A DNA stretch of 64,000 nucleotides from the NCBI GenBank assembly GCA_029783825.1, contig JAREIK010017820.1, positions 1,582,501 to 1,646,500 on the forward strand. The letters are read 5' to 3'. This DNA is from Sapria himalayana. Its lineage: Eukaryota; Streptophyta; Magnoliopsida; Malpighiales; Rafflesiaceae. This document shows positions 11,477 to 22,596 of the stretch, in pieces. A model generated the notes under the pieces. The model saw only the letters and a program-made list of their open reading frames with translations, was not told where the DNA came from and ran no database searches. A program made the position numbers and the translations under genes. Each line of letters begins with the position of its first letter. Within the stretch, counting starts at the first letter, position 1.

Positions 11477-11908
11477 CTATTACTTGTACTCTTTTGTTAC
11501 AAGTCTCACCTTATACCATTCTATCTCCCATTGAGCATTCATCTTTCTCTTAAACACCCACTTGACATCAATGGGCTGAGTTTCTTTCGGCAATTCTACT
11601 AACTCCCATGTGTTATTGCGATCTATTGCTTTAATCTCCTCGTCTATGGCAGTTTGCTACTTCTTGTCTCGCACCACCTATTCAAAACTTATATTCTTGG
11701 AATCCACCAAAAGACATACAAGGTATACTTCATTTGTCAAATCATACAAATCTTATAAACTTCACATTTTGGGTTGTCACGGCTCATCTTCATCATCAAT
11801 AGTTATAGAATTTTCCGGTATGATTGTTGGTTTAGCAGTTGATGATTCTCCAACTTTGATGATACTCTCTGTTACTTTATTCCATTTCCATTCATTTGCT
11901 TCATGAAC

Positions 11909-12436
11909 TCATACATCATGCCTCACTAGAATCTTCTTGCTTATCGGGTCGAATAGCTTATATCCTTTTGTTTTCTCATCATACCCAATAAAAATATATC
12001 TTTTCCTTTTGTCTCCAAGCTTTGTTCTTTGCAGATCCAACATGTGTGTGTAGGCCAAACTACAGAATACTTTGAGATGAGAGACTATCGGTTTGTGTCC
12101 GCTCCATATCTCGTATGGTGTTTGATCATACAACTCCGCATGTGGATACTAATTTTGAACATTGATGGCGCATTGCACGGCTTCCGCCCAAAATTCCTTC
12201 AGCATTTTCTTACTTTTGAGCATTGACCGAACCATGTTGAGAATGGTCCGGTTCTTCCTCTCTGCCACAATGTTTTGCTGTGGAGAGTACAATATGGTTA
12301 GAAATCGCATTATGCCTTGCTCCTCACAATACTCCATGAAAACCGTCGAAGTGTACTCGTCACCTCTATTGGATCGTATAGATTTGATGTGTCTACTTGT
12401 TTCCTTTTCCATCACCACTTTGAATTTTTTAAACAC
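11909..12436 (-). pseudogene. Copia integrase fragments
   Basis: Two open stretches (12149-12436 and 11909-12133) cover the integrase core. The second catalytic Asp region reads RSNRGDEYTS where the family has RSDRGGEF, so the Asp is Asn. The following YSPQQNIVAERKNRTI keeps the catalytic Glu. The second stretch has TPYEIWSGHKPIVSHLKVFC, the usual post-core motif. A stop separates the two. Confidence 0.88.
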
Positions 12437-12727
12437 CTCGAATGCCTCGGATTTCTATTTCAGAAAATAAACCCAAGTTTTTCATGAGAAATCATCAATA
12501 AAGAAAATGAAATACCTTTTGCAGCTGAAAGATTCAAGGGTGATTGGTCCACATATGGCGGAATGAATCAATTTGAGAGATTACTTAGCTCGATATTCTT
12601 CCTTCTTTTGAAATGACATTCTCACATGCTTTCCGAGCACACATTTTTCATAAAATTTTACCTCGTATTCCATGTCCGGTAGTTCATTGACTATGTTCTT
12701 CTTTTCCAACTTGTTTAGGCCTTCAGG

Positions 12728-13204
12728 TAGAGGTATCAACCAAATAGGGCCGGCCCAGACCGGCATGAGGCACGACATGATATGGCCATGCTGGGCCGGC
12801 CCAGCATGGGAATTTCATGTGCCCGGGCTCGTACAGTGCCCAACCATGGCACCAATCGTGCCGTGCCAAGGACAACCAGGCCTTGTGTCATGCATGGCTC
12901 GGCACAATACCTCGACATGAGCTGAGAAACCAATTTTTAAAAAAATTAGAGTTTCGGGCGGTGAGGGGTGTGATGGTGCGCACCAAAACCTTAATTTTTT
13001 AAAATTAGGAGTTCGGCCCGATCAGGCCGAACTCAACGGATTCGTGCTGCAGGCTCATGTAAGGCTGACCTCCACAAAACCATTCCATGCATGGCCCGGC
13101 ACAAAAGCATGGCCTGGCACAAAAGCATGGCCCGGCACAAAAGCAATGCCAGGCCTGCTAAAAATGGGTCGAGCCGGCCCGACACATCCCATTTGACACT
13201 TCTA
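12728..13204. mobile_element. Nonautonomous hAT element (477 bp) inside the copia element
   Basis: GC-rich insert with terminal TAGAGGTATCAA and TTGACACTTCTA (imperfect inverted ends). It is flanked by an 8-bp duplication with one mismatch, CCTTCAGG at 12720-12727 and CCTTCATG at 13205-13212. Its interior is full of GGCCGGCCC and GGCCCGGCAC motifs and a central AAACCAATTTTTAAAAAAATTAG block. It has the same size and layout as the element at 43418-43897 and the same ends as the complete hAT at 48022-51370, so it is probably a deletion derivative of that family. It disrupts copia pol between gag and integrase. Confidence 0.9.
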
Positions 13205-13753
13205 CCTTCATGATGTAGGTAATCAAAATGGAGATGCCATAGTGATGCCTAATCTTCTACATTGATTTGCAAACATTTTTCTCGTACATTTCTTAAATTT
13301 AGTTTGTACATCCGATTTCTTCACATTACAACTTGAGTGATTGAATGCCCTTGCTTGTCTTTCAATAGTAATATCCAATCTTTCATAAAAACTGAATAAC
13401 CTTTCTCTATGAGTTGCCCCATACTTAAAATATTGCTCTTGAGGTCTCTTACATAATATACATCTTGGATTTACCCAACAAAACCATCATTTTGTACATA
13501 ATAAATCATACATTAGTCTTTGACCTCAACCTTCGAGCCATCTCCAAATTGTTCAGATACAGCTTCAATCTTTCGCATCTCTTTGAAACAATGCTCATGC
13601 CTGCACATATGATTACTTGCAACCATGTCGAGGTACCACACCGTGTCATTGTCAGTGTTGACTTTGTTATATGCCATTAAGAGAAACATTCTTTCATCTC
13701 ATCTTCCTTGACTAGGTTCATTGTCTCTTCCACCTTTTTCTCGACTCAACATT

Positions 13754-14688
13754 CTATTGCAAAATACCCCACCTTTTCACAATTATAACACTTATCAGAA
13801 TTTCAATCCTTCGCATAGTGTCCATATTTGCCACACTTGTAGCACTCGATGGTGAAATAATTTGATTGATCGCCTCTTCCATGATCATGTCCTCTTCCAT
13901 GCCAATTATGTTGGTTTGATTACTCATTCTCCTCATTATACCCTTCTTGACTGCTACTTTTCCCATCATGACTATTTCCTCAACCACCACAGCCACGCCA
14001 TTTACCTCGAAAGTTTTGAGAATATAATATCTTTTCGTCATTGATCAATGCTTTGGTTTGAAGTGTCTGCTCAAGTGTCTCCTCCTCTTTCTTATAATAT
14101 TCATGTGCCATTAGGGAATCAGCAAGTTCGTCGACCATGAACGTTGCTAGATTCTTTGACTCTACTATGACACATACCACATTCTCGAAACTGTCAGTTA
14201 AAGACCTCATAATCTTCTCAACCACCTGCGCATCGGACAACTTTTCTTCGTCTCAGTTGAGTTGATTCACTACGATTTAAACATACATGATGTAACAGAC
14301 ACACCTTCTGACTCCTCCATCTTCTTGCCTTCCAACTCGTTGCAAAGAGTTTGAAAACAAACTTGTTTAACTTGGTTGGCTCCTTGTACGCAGTATCCAA
14401 GATGTCTCATTATTCTTTTAAAGTTTTTGCACTTGCAATCTTCTCAAAGCCCGACTCATCAACAGCTCGGAACAGCATGTACAATATCATCTTATCTTTC
14501 GATCATATTTCTTTCAACGCCTTATTTTGAGCCGCTGTATATTCTGTGGTAGATTTTGGTTCTTTGAAACCTTCTTGAACCACCTCCCAACAATCCAAAT
14601 AATCAAGATCTTTCATTTGGATGCTCCAATTCTTGTAGTTCACCTTTGTTAATTGGGACAGTTGCACATTATTGATTATACTCCCCAT
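13754..14688 (-). pseudogene. Copia gag remnant with zinc knuckle
   Basis: It begins at an ATG 16 bases after the LTR (MGSIINNVQLSQLTKVNYKNW, the usual start of copia gag) at 14688. The gag body continues at 13980-14240 in another frame (SDAQVVEKIMRSLTDSFENVV). Around 13800-13850 a CCHC knuckle reads CYKCGKYGHYAKD followed by TGA where the last Cys should be, so that codon has become a stop. Several frameshifts separate the pieces. Confidence 0.85.
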
Positions 14689-14704
14689 TCCTATGATACC
14701 AATT

Positions 14705-14932
14705 TGTAAAATAAATTGCTGGTTGCACTATGGACTTGTGGAGAATTATTTATGAAGAGAGTTTTTTTCTCCGATTCTATATTTTTACAAGCAATACAAT
14801 GATTTATTTATTGGTTGTAGTTTACCCTTCTAAAACTGAAAATTAAAAACCATTATCACCTATAAGAGTAACTACTGACTATAGTCATTTCATCTTCTAC
14901 ACTAAAATTGGACATTTAATATTTATTCAACA
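14705..14932 (-). repeat. 5' LTR of the copia element
   Basis: Partner of the LTR at 9918-10148, with the same ends. It is followed to the left by the tRNA primer-binding site at about 14690-14703 and to the right by the target duplication AATAT. Confidence 0.92.
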
Positions 14933-14937
14933 AATAT

Positions 14938-16620
14938 ACCTTAATTTTGTGTTTGATATTTAAATTTGTCTCATAAATCATTGTTAGAATGATTATTACT
15001 TTCTTTATATAATATGTGCAAATGAGCCTCATTGTTTATATATTATCATCCATGATGACAATATACATAAGCATACAAATTATAATTCTATATAACCACT
15101 AATTCTATCAATATTCATTCCATAACATATATCAAATTTCATAATATTGGGGATATAAATCTGACGCTAGATAAGATTTATATAAGATAAATCAAAATAA
15201 ATAAACCCTAGATCTTAATTTATCTTAATATTGGGGAACGATTTATATATGATATAAGAGAAAATTTCATGAATCTCGTGTTCCCAATGATAATTTTCAT
15301 GAGAATCTAGGATTCATTATTTTAAATCCCAAGTTTTTTTCAATGATTTCTCATACTTCACCATAGAGGTGGGGTTTGAAAGTCATCCGCCTCTAAAATT
15401 CATGATATTGAGAAGTGTCTATGTCTCTAGAATTAAAAATATTAAACTTTGTATATATAAATCTAACACTGGAAAATAATATTGACATCTAACACTTATG
15501 GGATACTTGGTTACCATAATTTGAAATTAATATAATAGCTATATAAATATTATGAGATAAGTGTGATTATGACTCTAAAATAATTTCATAAGAATATTTT
15601 TATATATATAAAAGAATAATTCTAATGAAGTGATAGAACCTTGGTATACAAATTTATCACAAATAAGCATGTATAGTTTTGACTAATAATTGATATTAAA
15701 ATTATTTAATAGAATTAAATATCAAAAAGTCACCAATTACCTCCAAAGATATAATAATTTCATTACAAATTCATTATAATCCATCAAAATTCTAATTTCA
15801 TAAAATAATTCTAATTATTATATATTTCTGTGCTTACATATTATATCAAAAACAATCCAAATACAATAGAATATTTGGTCTTTCACATACCGAATAAACT
15901 CTCATACTAAAACTATTATTCATCTTCAAGTAATTATATCTCTCTCAAATCAAAAATATATCACATCATTAGAAATAACATATTTTTTTTATGACTAGGT
16001 TTGAGTATTATAGTATCTCGAGATAGTGAAGTGTAACTCCTTGTTGTATAAATATTAAGATTCATGGAAATGTTTGAGTTCTATAACTATATATATATAT
16101 ATATATATGAGTATGTATACAGATTTATATGATGAGTATATTATATTTATAATGTCATATCATGTAAAAATAAATTTGGATTATATCATAAATAGTATAA
16201 TTTTTAATGTCGGTAGTTTAACCATGAATAAATTATCATATATATTAGTGATCTCTGCCATCCACATTATCTTTTTAGTATATATTGTTACTTCATTTCT
16301 TTTCGTATCTTCTTTCAGTTTCATACTATTTGGATTTTTTTCTTTGGAATTTATCTTTGGGCCTTTCTCTTTGTGAATTTCATTTTTGAATGATGTGACT
16401 TTGAGGAATGTTTAGCTTATTCGTTTAATTTAGTCCAATCATTTTAATTTTGTAACTCCAAAGTCGTGGCATTGGTTCTTTGGGCATGAGCTTTCATTGG
16501 GCTTCTTTTTGGGTTTTGCTTTCTATTATATTAAAGTCATAGCAAAGGGCATAATGATGACTTTTGTAATCAAGTTTTTTTGAGGTTTTACTTTATGTAA
16601 TACTAAAATCATGACATTGG
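14938..16620. other. AT-rich spacer, mostly nothing recognised
   Basis: The first 130 bases are the right half of the old repeat disrupted by the copia element. The rest is AT-rich with a short (TA)n run at about 16087-16109 and no coding pattern I can follow. The open frame at 16074-16376 is hydrophobic AT-driven sequence without a known motif. Confidence 0.5.
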
Positions 16621-16659
16621 GAATGACTTTCTCAATAGAATTTTATATGTATATACGAA

Positions 16660-16687
16660 CGTGTGTGTGTGTGTGTTTTAAGTGTGT

Positions 16688-16725
<38 letters not shown>

Positions 16726-16792
16726 TGCATGTCTGTGTGTGTGTATATGTTTGTATGTATATATATATATAGACACAAACATATTTTATTTA

Positions 16793-16845
<53 letters not shown>

Positions 16846-16892
16846 GTGTGTGTGTGTGTGTACATAAAAAAAACACACACACACACATATAT
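16660..16892. repeat. Compound (TG)n/(TA)n/(CA)n microsatellite
   Basis: Successive runs of GTGTGT (16662-16676 and 16692-16722), TATATA (16756-16771 and 16804-16841), GTGTGT (16843-16860) and CACACA (16873-16886). The GT and CA runs are complementary, so the tract can fold back. Open frames here are only repeats of Cys-Val or Tyr-Ile. Confidence 0.95.
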
Positions 16893-17964
16893 GACTACAA
16901 AAAGAGATGAATTTAGAAATGCAAAAAAGAAATGGCTAAATCCATTTCTAAAATTAGAAATAGATTTGAAACGGATTAGAAATTAAATTTACAAAAACTA
17001 GAAAAATTGAAATGGAATATATTTTCATCATTATTTAGCTATTGAAATGTTTGAGTTTTTTTTTTCCGTCACTAATTGTAAAGCAAAGTGGTATGAAGAT
17101 ACACTTGCGTGACATTTAGCGATGGAATCTTATGTATCCATATATAATTAGAAATGAAATGCAAATTTGTTTATATTTTTTTGTGAGGGATATTAATTCT
17201 GTTGCAAAATGAGAAACAACATGCATATTCATCATTATATCATTTAAAATGATTATGCGACTAAATGTAATTTCGTTGCTATTTTAGCGATGGAAATAAT
17301 TTCCGACACTAAAATAAGATAATTAATTTAATAAGAATACTTCACAATTTTGAACTTTCTTAGGATTTTAGAGATTTTTGGTTTTGGTATATGGGAATAA
17401 TTGTGTTTATGCATTTTGATGTTACGTTTAATTCCTTTTCATTTTTAACAATGATATTGGGTTATATCTTATTGTTTTATTGAATGATTATAGATATAAT
17501 TAATAAATTATATATTTTACATGTTTTTCTCATACTTGGATTTTAAAATTTATTTTATAATCGAATTGAGTTATTATTTTTCTGTTTAATAATAAATAAT
17601 TTATAAGTATTAAAACAAATATTGAAAGTTTTTTTTTTGTAATAACAATAAAAATGGAAAAAAAAGTATGAGGGCATGCAATTAGAATGGTGAAACATAA
17701 TGAACAATTATAAAATTTAAAAAATTATAAGCTCATTTAAAAATTTATATAGTTGCATGATTTATAATTCACTAAAATTGTAATAAAACAGTTAATATTT
17801 GCCTTTATTTTATATTGAAAAAATCATTATTACATGTCACATGTGGTATATGACTATATATATTATATATTTCATATAGATTAGAAGATTTTTCCATTCA
17901 TTTATTAATGTTCTCCGTCGATAGTTGATTTATTTTTTATTTTTTTTTAAATTTTTTTGTAGTG
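16893..17964. mobile_element. Possible CACTA-type nonautonomous element
   Basis: The left end GACTACAAAAAGAG is one base from the plant CACTA terminus CACTACAAAAA. The right end TTTTTTTGTAGTG at 17952-17964 is its exact inverted counterpart. Between them are short motifs such as TTTAGCGATGGAA, CGTTGCTATTTTAGCGATGGAA and TTTCCGACACTAAA, like CACTA subterminal repeats. A 3-bp target duplication was not found (TAT versus ACA). Alternatively both ends belong to one larger element that includes the transposase pseudogene at 18430-20990. Confidence 0.5.
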
Positions 17965-18070
17965 ACATTGATAATTTATTTATTATTTATATTCTATATT
18001 ATATGTTTGTCTTATTATTTAGTAGTCATTTAATATTTAGAAATTAATAATTATGACATTTTAAAATTAT

Positions 18071-18145
18071 ATAAATATCAAATATTAAGTTTTTTAATTA
18101 ATACAATTTCATTCAATATAGATAAATATCAAATATTAAGTTTTA
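18071..18145. repeat. Short direct repeat, about 51-bp spacing
   Basis: ATAAATATCAAATATTAAG followed by TTTT occurs at 18071 and again at 18122, separated by AT-rich sequence. It is probably a small tandem duplication. No function is suggested. Confidence 0.7.
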
Positions 18146-18429
18146 TATAAATGACAAAAATACAATTTATGTCATTTGAAAAATTTTTAAATCTTTTGAA
18201 CAACCCGTTTTAAATGATTTTAATTCAAAATTATATAATAATTTTTTTACTACAACTTATTCGTTAGATTTATGCAATATTATAAAAATGTTACTGTATC
18301 TTTATTACAAATAGAACTCTATGTATATTATTATAATTAAAAAAATATTAATATTATATATTGCATGAATGGAAAATATTATATGACCTGATCGTTAATA
18401 AATGAATATAAGACTAAAAGATATATTTT

Positions 18430-20990
18430 TAACTGATGAATTTATAGATGGGATTGATGAATTTATTATCTTTTCTGAAAAATAGACTAAATTTATGGAT
18501 GAAATAAAATTAAGATGCCCATGTAATGCTTGTAAATTTCAAAATAGGAATTTCTATGATATGAATATAGTGCAATAACATCTTGCAAAGAATGAGTTTG
18601 TTAGTGACTATTATATTTAGTATAAATACAAGAAATTAGTTGTGCCACAAATAATTAATTATTATGTACATAGAAATATTAATTCAAATATTACAATGGA
18701 ATTTGCTAATCCTAATAATGCATGTCAAGCAATTGTGAAGAATATTATTAGCCTTTCATAAAATCCAAATATCGCTTATGATATCCTAATATAATCAACA
18801 AAATAATTTTATAAAATACTAAAGATTTCAGAAGAAGAGGTTTGGGAAAGTAATCCGTATGACCATTTAAAGTTATCTATGGCAGTCATACTTTTAAATT
18901 TAAAGGCAAAACATCATTTTTCAGCTAGGTATTATGATGAATTATGTTAGTTATCTGAATTGTTATCAAAATTTAATGACAAATAACTTTTACGATACAA
19001 AGAAGTTAATGTGAGGCTTGGGTTTGCTAGTGAAAAAAATATATTAATGCATTAATGGCAGCATAATATATTGGGGCACATAGAGTGAAATAATTATATA
19101 TAAATTTTGTAACTATCCTCAGTATAAAATAAATACAACATGTAAATGGTAAAAAACTAATATTCTTCACAAGAAAATATATTATTTCTCATTTATTCCT
19201 CGTTTACAAAGATTATTTGAATCTAATTCTACTTTTAAAGATATGATTTGACACGGAGTATATTATTGAAGATGACATGATGTAGCATTGCTTAGATTCT
19301 CAATCATAGATATATTTTGATGATTGTTATTTATTTTTTGTAGATAAAAGTTGAAATATCAGTTTAAGGTAGTGCACAAATAGATTGAAACCTTTTGGAT
19401 AAATAGGGCAATAATACTCTTTTTGACCAGTTATTGTTATACCTTATAATTTATCAACATAGATATGCATTATAGATGAATACATGTTTTTGTGTGTTAT
19501 CATGCTCGGTTCGAGAAATCCAAAAGATAAATTAGATATTTTCATGCATTGCATTCCCTTATAGCAGAGCTAAATGTTTTGTGGGATGATAGTGTAGCAT
19601 CATATGATATACTATAAACTAGAATGACAAAATATAAGCAGTACTTATGTGGACTATAAGTGATTTTCCTACATATTCAATATTGTCTGCATTTAATATA
19701 GGAAAATTAGCTTGTCCTTAATGAATGGACTCGTATGAATTTTATCTAAGAAAAGGAGACAAGACTTCTTGGTTTACTACTCACCATAAATTCTAACATG
19801 TGGAATATCATTTTTGGATGAATATTGATGCATTTAAGAAATGTCATAAAATCATTTAAAGTACACCACCTTTGATGTCAGGTAATAAAATATTAGAAGT
19901 AATTGAAAGATATTAGTTCAAAAACATTATTGATGTTGATGAGCAAATTTCAAAGAATTATCACTATAGTTGGAAGAAAAATAGTATCTTTTGTGAGTTG
20001 CCTTATTGCAAAAAAAATCTTATTAGACACAACTTATATGTGTTTGCTTATTAAGAACTTTTTAGATAATATTTTTAATACTATAATGAATGTAGAAGGA
20101 AAAATAAAAAATAATGTCAAATCAAGAGTATATTCAAAAGAGTTGTGTTTATGCCTAGAGCTACACAATGACGAATCAATGAATAAATTTCTTTAGGCTT
20201 GTTGTAATTTTGAAAAAGGATACAAAGGAAATTTTTTGTAAATGACTAATAAGGCTCAGGTTCCTTGATGGATATCCATATAACATGGGAAGATTTATTG
20301 ATATGAAGAAGCAAAAGTTATTTAAAATAAAAAGTCATGATTGCCATGTGTTCATGCAAAGGTTAATATCCATTGTATTTGTGAATTACAAAATATTTGG
20401 GAAGCATTGACTAAAATAAGTATTGTTTTAAGAATCTCACCTGTAATGTTATGAGAAAGGAAGAAATGAAGCAATTATGAAATAAAATCTTTATTATTTT
20501 ATGCAAGCTTGAGCATATTTTTCCTCCTAGCTTTTTCAATTTCATGGAACATCTCCTAGTCCACTTTCCTTGTGAATTCATGATAACAGAGCCTATACAT
20601 TACAGATGAATGTATTCATTTGAGAGGTGATAAATTTTTCATTTGTTAATCTAAAAATTTTTATATATTCGTAGAATGTTTTTTTAAAATATCTATTTTA
20701 GATATCCTAGAAAATTTAAAAATAATGTTCGAAATAAAGCAATACCAAAGGATCGATATGCAATGCTTACTTGGTTGAAGATGCTTCAGTATTTTGTGTG
20801 CACTACTTTCAGTCACAATTGTATAATCAGCATAATAAAGTATCACCAAAGAATGTATTTGGTATGTGGGATAGATCAAAAGAAAATGATATATTTTCTA
20901 TTTTTAGACATGCATGTAGATCATATGGTAGAGCAACATCAAGATATTATTTGGATGAGTTAGAGTATCATGCTAGGCACACATACTGAT
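18430..20990 (+). pseudogene. CACTA (En/Spm-type) transposase pseudogene, TNP2-like
   Basis: Plus-strand conceptual translation, broken by many stops, follows the plant TNP2 transposase in order. The N-terminal Transpos_assoc region appears at 18440-18620 (IKLRCPCNACKFQNRNFYD, then LAKNEFVSDYY). The middle region at about 19430-19560 reads VIPYNLST ... EYMFLCVIMLGSRNPKDKLD, matching PYNLPPWKCM ... LLIPGPKSPGKDID. About 19920-20110 reads SIFCELPYCKKNLIRHNLYV, matching the ELPYW...LRHNLDVMH motif. About 20320-20400 reads KSHDCHVFMQRL, and 20510-20620 reads CKLEHIFPPSFFNFMEHLLV. The last recognisable part, YPRKFKNNVRNKAIPKDRY, is at about 20700. The length is close to the family norm. Open pieces at 19903-20196 and 20763-20963 are its remains. 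Confidence 0.8.
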
Positions 20991-22000
20991 AGGACCCAAT
21001 ATGGATACCCTCCCAGGATTTCTTGGGTGGTCCCACCTAATAAAGTCACATTGTACAATCCCTAGGGAATGTCCAATAGAACCTCACTTTAAGAAAGAAA
21101 GTAAACACATACATTATTATAATATCTCAAATATATTAAAAAAATCCATAACATCTCAAATCCACAACTAACTATTTTATTGTAGATCATAACCATAAAC
21201 CCACATAATAAAGATTCATATGAGTTCAATGTTAAAATCAGAGCATTCTAAGAGTATTTACAAATTTAGAGGTACAAATGAAAATAAATAAGTCTAATAA
21301 AATAAATACAGATAAATAAGATATAATATTGTAACTGTCGCTAGAAAGAGTGATGTAGGAGCTGGCGTGAGGTGGGTCTATACAAACTGCCTAGACCTTG
21401 GGACAGATTTAAAACAATAAAATGTGAGATAATAAGTCTTAGTGAGTGACATAAATTATAAGGAACATAATATTTTTATTTTCAAAGATTCCTTCTTTCA
21501 AGACCTCACGTCCACTCTTTTGCAAGTTTCCACATTTAAAATCATTTCACAAAACACAAACTCATACTCAAGTCAACAATATGAAATTCATGATAAAAAA
21601 TTTAACCAAAATAATTATTAAGTAATTATAACCAAAATTTATTCACAACATAAAAGTTGAGCATAAAATATATAAACATCATGTCATAAAAATAATCATG
21701 AGAATGCAATAACCATAAATATCAAAATGGTAATAGCTTACTTAGAAACTACCAATGTATCATACCATATACCCATCATAAACTGTGGGATATCACACCT
21801 CGTGACCCTCAATATTGAAAGGTGATGTGGTAATAATAATAGTAATAATAATAATAATAATAAACCGTCGGGTAAACTTGACCTTACGACCATGAAAATA
21901 ATATATAATCGTTAGATAAAACAACCTCATGAAATCATGGCAAATCTAGTGCACTGTAATATAAATATTGAATCAAACCTCTGGTACTATGACATGATGA
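20991..22000. other. Spacer with (AAT)n microsatellite, nothing else recognised
   Basis: AT-rich sequence without a coding pattern. A TAA/AAT microsatellite lies at about 21831-21862. The string AAATCTAGTGCACTGTAAT occurs twice (about 21943 and 22010), a short direct repeat next to the start of the GAGCTC-rich block. The style recalls untranslated parts of LTR retroelements, but I found no ends. Confidence 0.45.
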
Positions 22001-22009
22001 GCTCCAACG

Positions 22010-22573
22010 AAATCTAGTGCACTGTAATCTAGCTCCAACGATCTTGATGGAGCTCATCTTCGAGCTCATGGAGCTAGACGATGAGCTCCTGGAGCTTGAA
22101 GACTCGCCCGTCGAGTACGACGAAGAGCTCCTGAAGCTCGACGATGAGCACCATCAAGCTCGACGACGAGCTAGATGGAGCTCGAAGAGCTCGTATTCGA
22201 GCTCCAGGATCTCGTCGTAAAGCACAATGGAGCTCGAAGACTCGTTAGTTGAGCTCCATCTAGCTCAACGGAGAGCTTTTGGAGCTCGATGACGAGCTCC
22301 ATCGAGCTAAACGATGAGCTCCAGCAGCTCATCTTAGAGCTCCAAGGAGGGGGTGAGCCGGTGAGGGGGGTCGATGGGAGAGGGCAAGGCTAGGCGATGG
22401 CCGATGAAAAAGGGGGAAGGTTTTAGTGATTTATTGAAATACATTTTAGTATAAACGTAATAGTGTCCAAGATTTCAATTTTTTTATGATTTTGATGTTT
22501 TTTTTCAAACTTTAAATTATCAATTTTAAATTCTTAAATATTTCTAGTGGAGCACTCGAAAACATAATTCACC
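22010..22573. mobile_element. GAGCTC-rich MULE-like element, copy 1 (left end not found)
   Basis: Positions 22017-22345 are almost wholly GAGCTC/GAGCTCC/CGACGAGCTC motifs. They are followed by an AT-rich arm that ends GGAGCACTCGAAAACATAATTCACC, matching the right end of the complete copy at 22597-23797 (GTAGCACCACAAAACATAATTCCCAC). The same layout supports a member of the same family. I could not find a matching left terminus. Open frames through it are artefacts of the repeat. Confidence 0.6.
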
Positions 22574-22596
22574 GTTACAAAAATATAAAATTATTT

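Larger units (their letters stand above)
9918..14932 (-). mobile_element. Ty1-copia LTR retrotransposon, complete but dead, minus orientation
   Basis: LTRs of about 230 bp bound the element at 9918-10148 and 14705-14932, and a perfect 5-bp target duplication AATAT lies at 9913-9917 and 14933-14937. Next to the 5' LTR (right end) is a primer-binding site TTGGTATCATAG like the plant initiator-Met tRNA type. Next to the 3' LTR is a purine tract (ATGGGGGAGTCT on the minus strand). In transcription order the remains are gag, zinc knuckle, integrase, reverse transcriptase and RNase H, the normal copia order. The total of 5015 bp includes a nested 477-bp hAT derivative at 12728-13204. Many stops and frameshifts and lost catalytic residues show it cannot move by itself. 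Confidence 0.95.

Noticed and set aside
16632..16986. Open frames of Cys-Val, Thr-His and Tyr-Ile repeats
   Set aside because: Direct translations of the (TG)n/(CA)n/(TA)n microsatellite.
22017..22220. Acidic Glu/Leu-rich open frame in the GAGCTC core, and similar frames at 22934-23618, 46571-46753 and 47058-47342
   Set aside because: GAGCTC repeats read as Glu-Leu or Ser-Ser in any frame and on both strands. The frames lie within transposon cores and have no start context.
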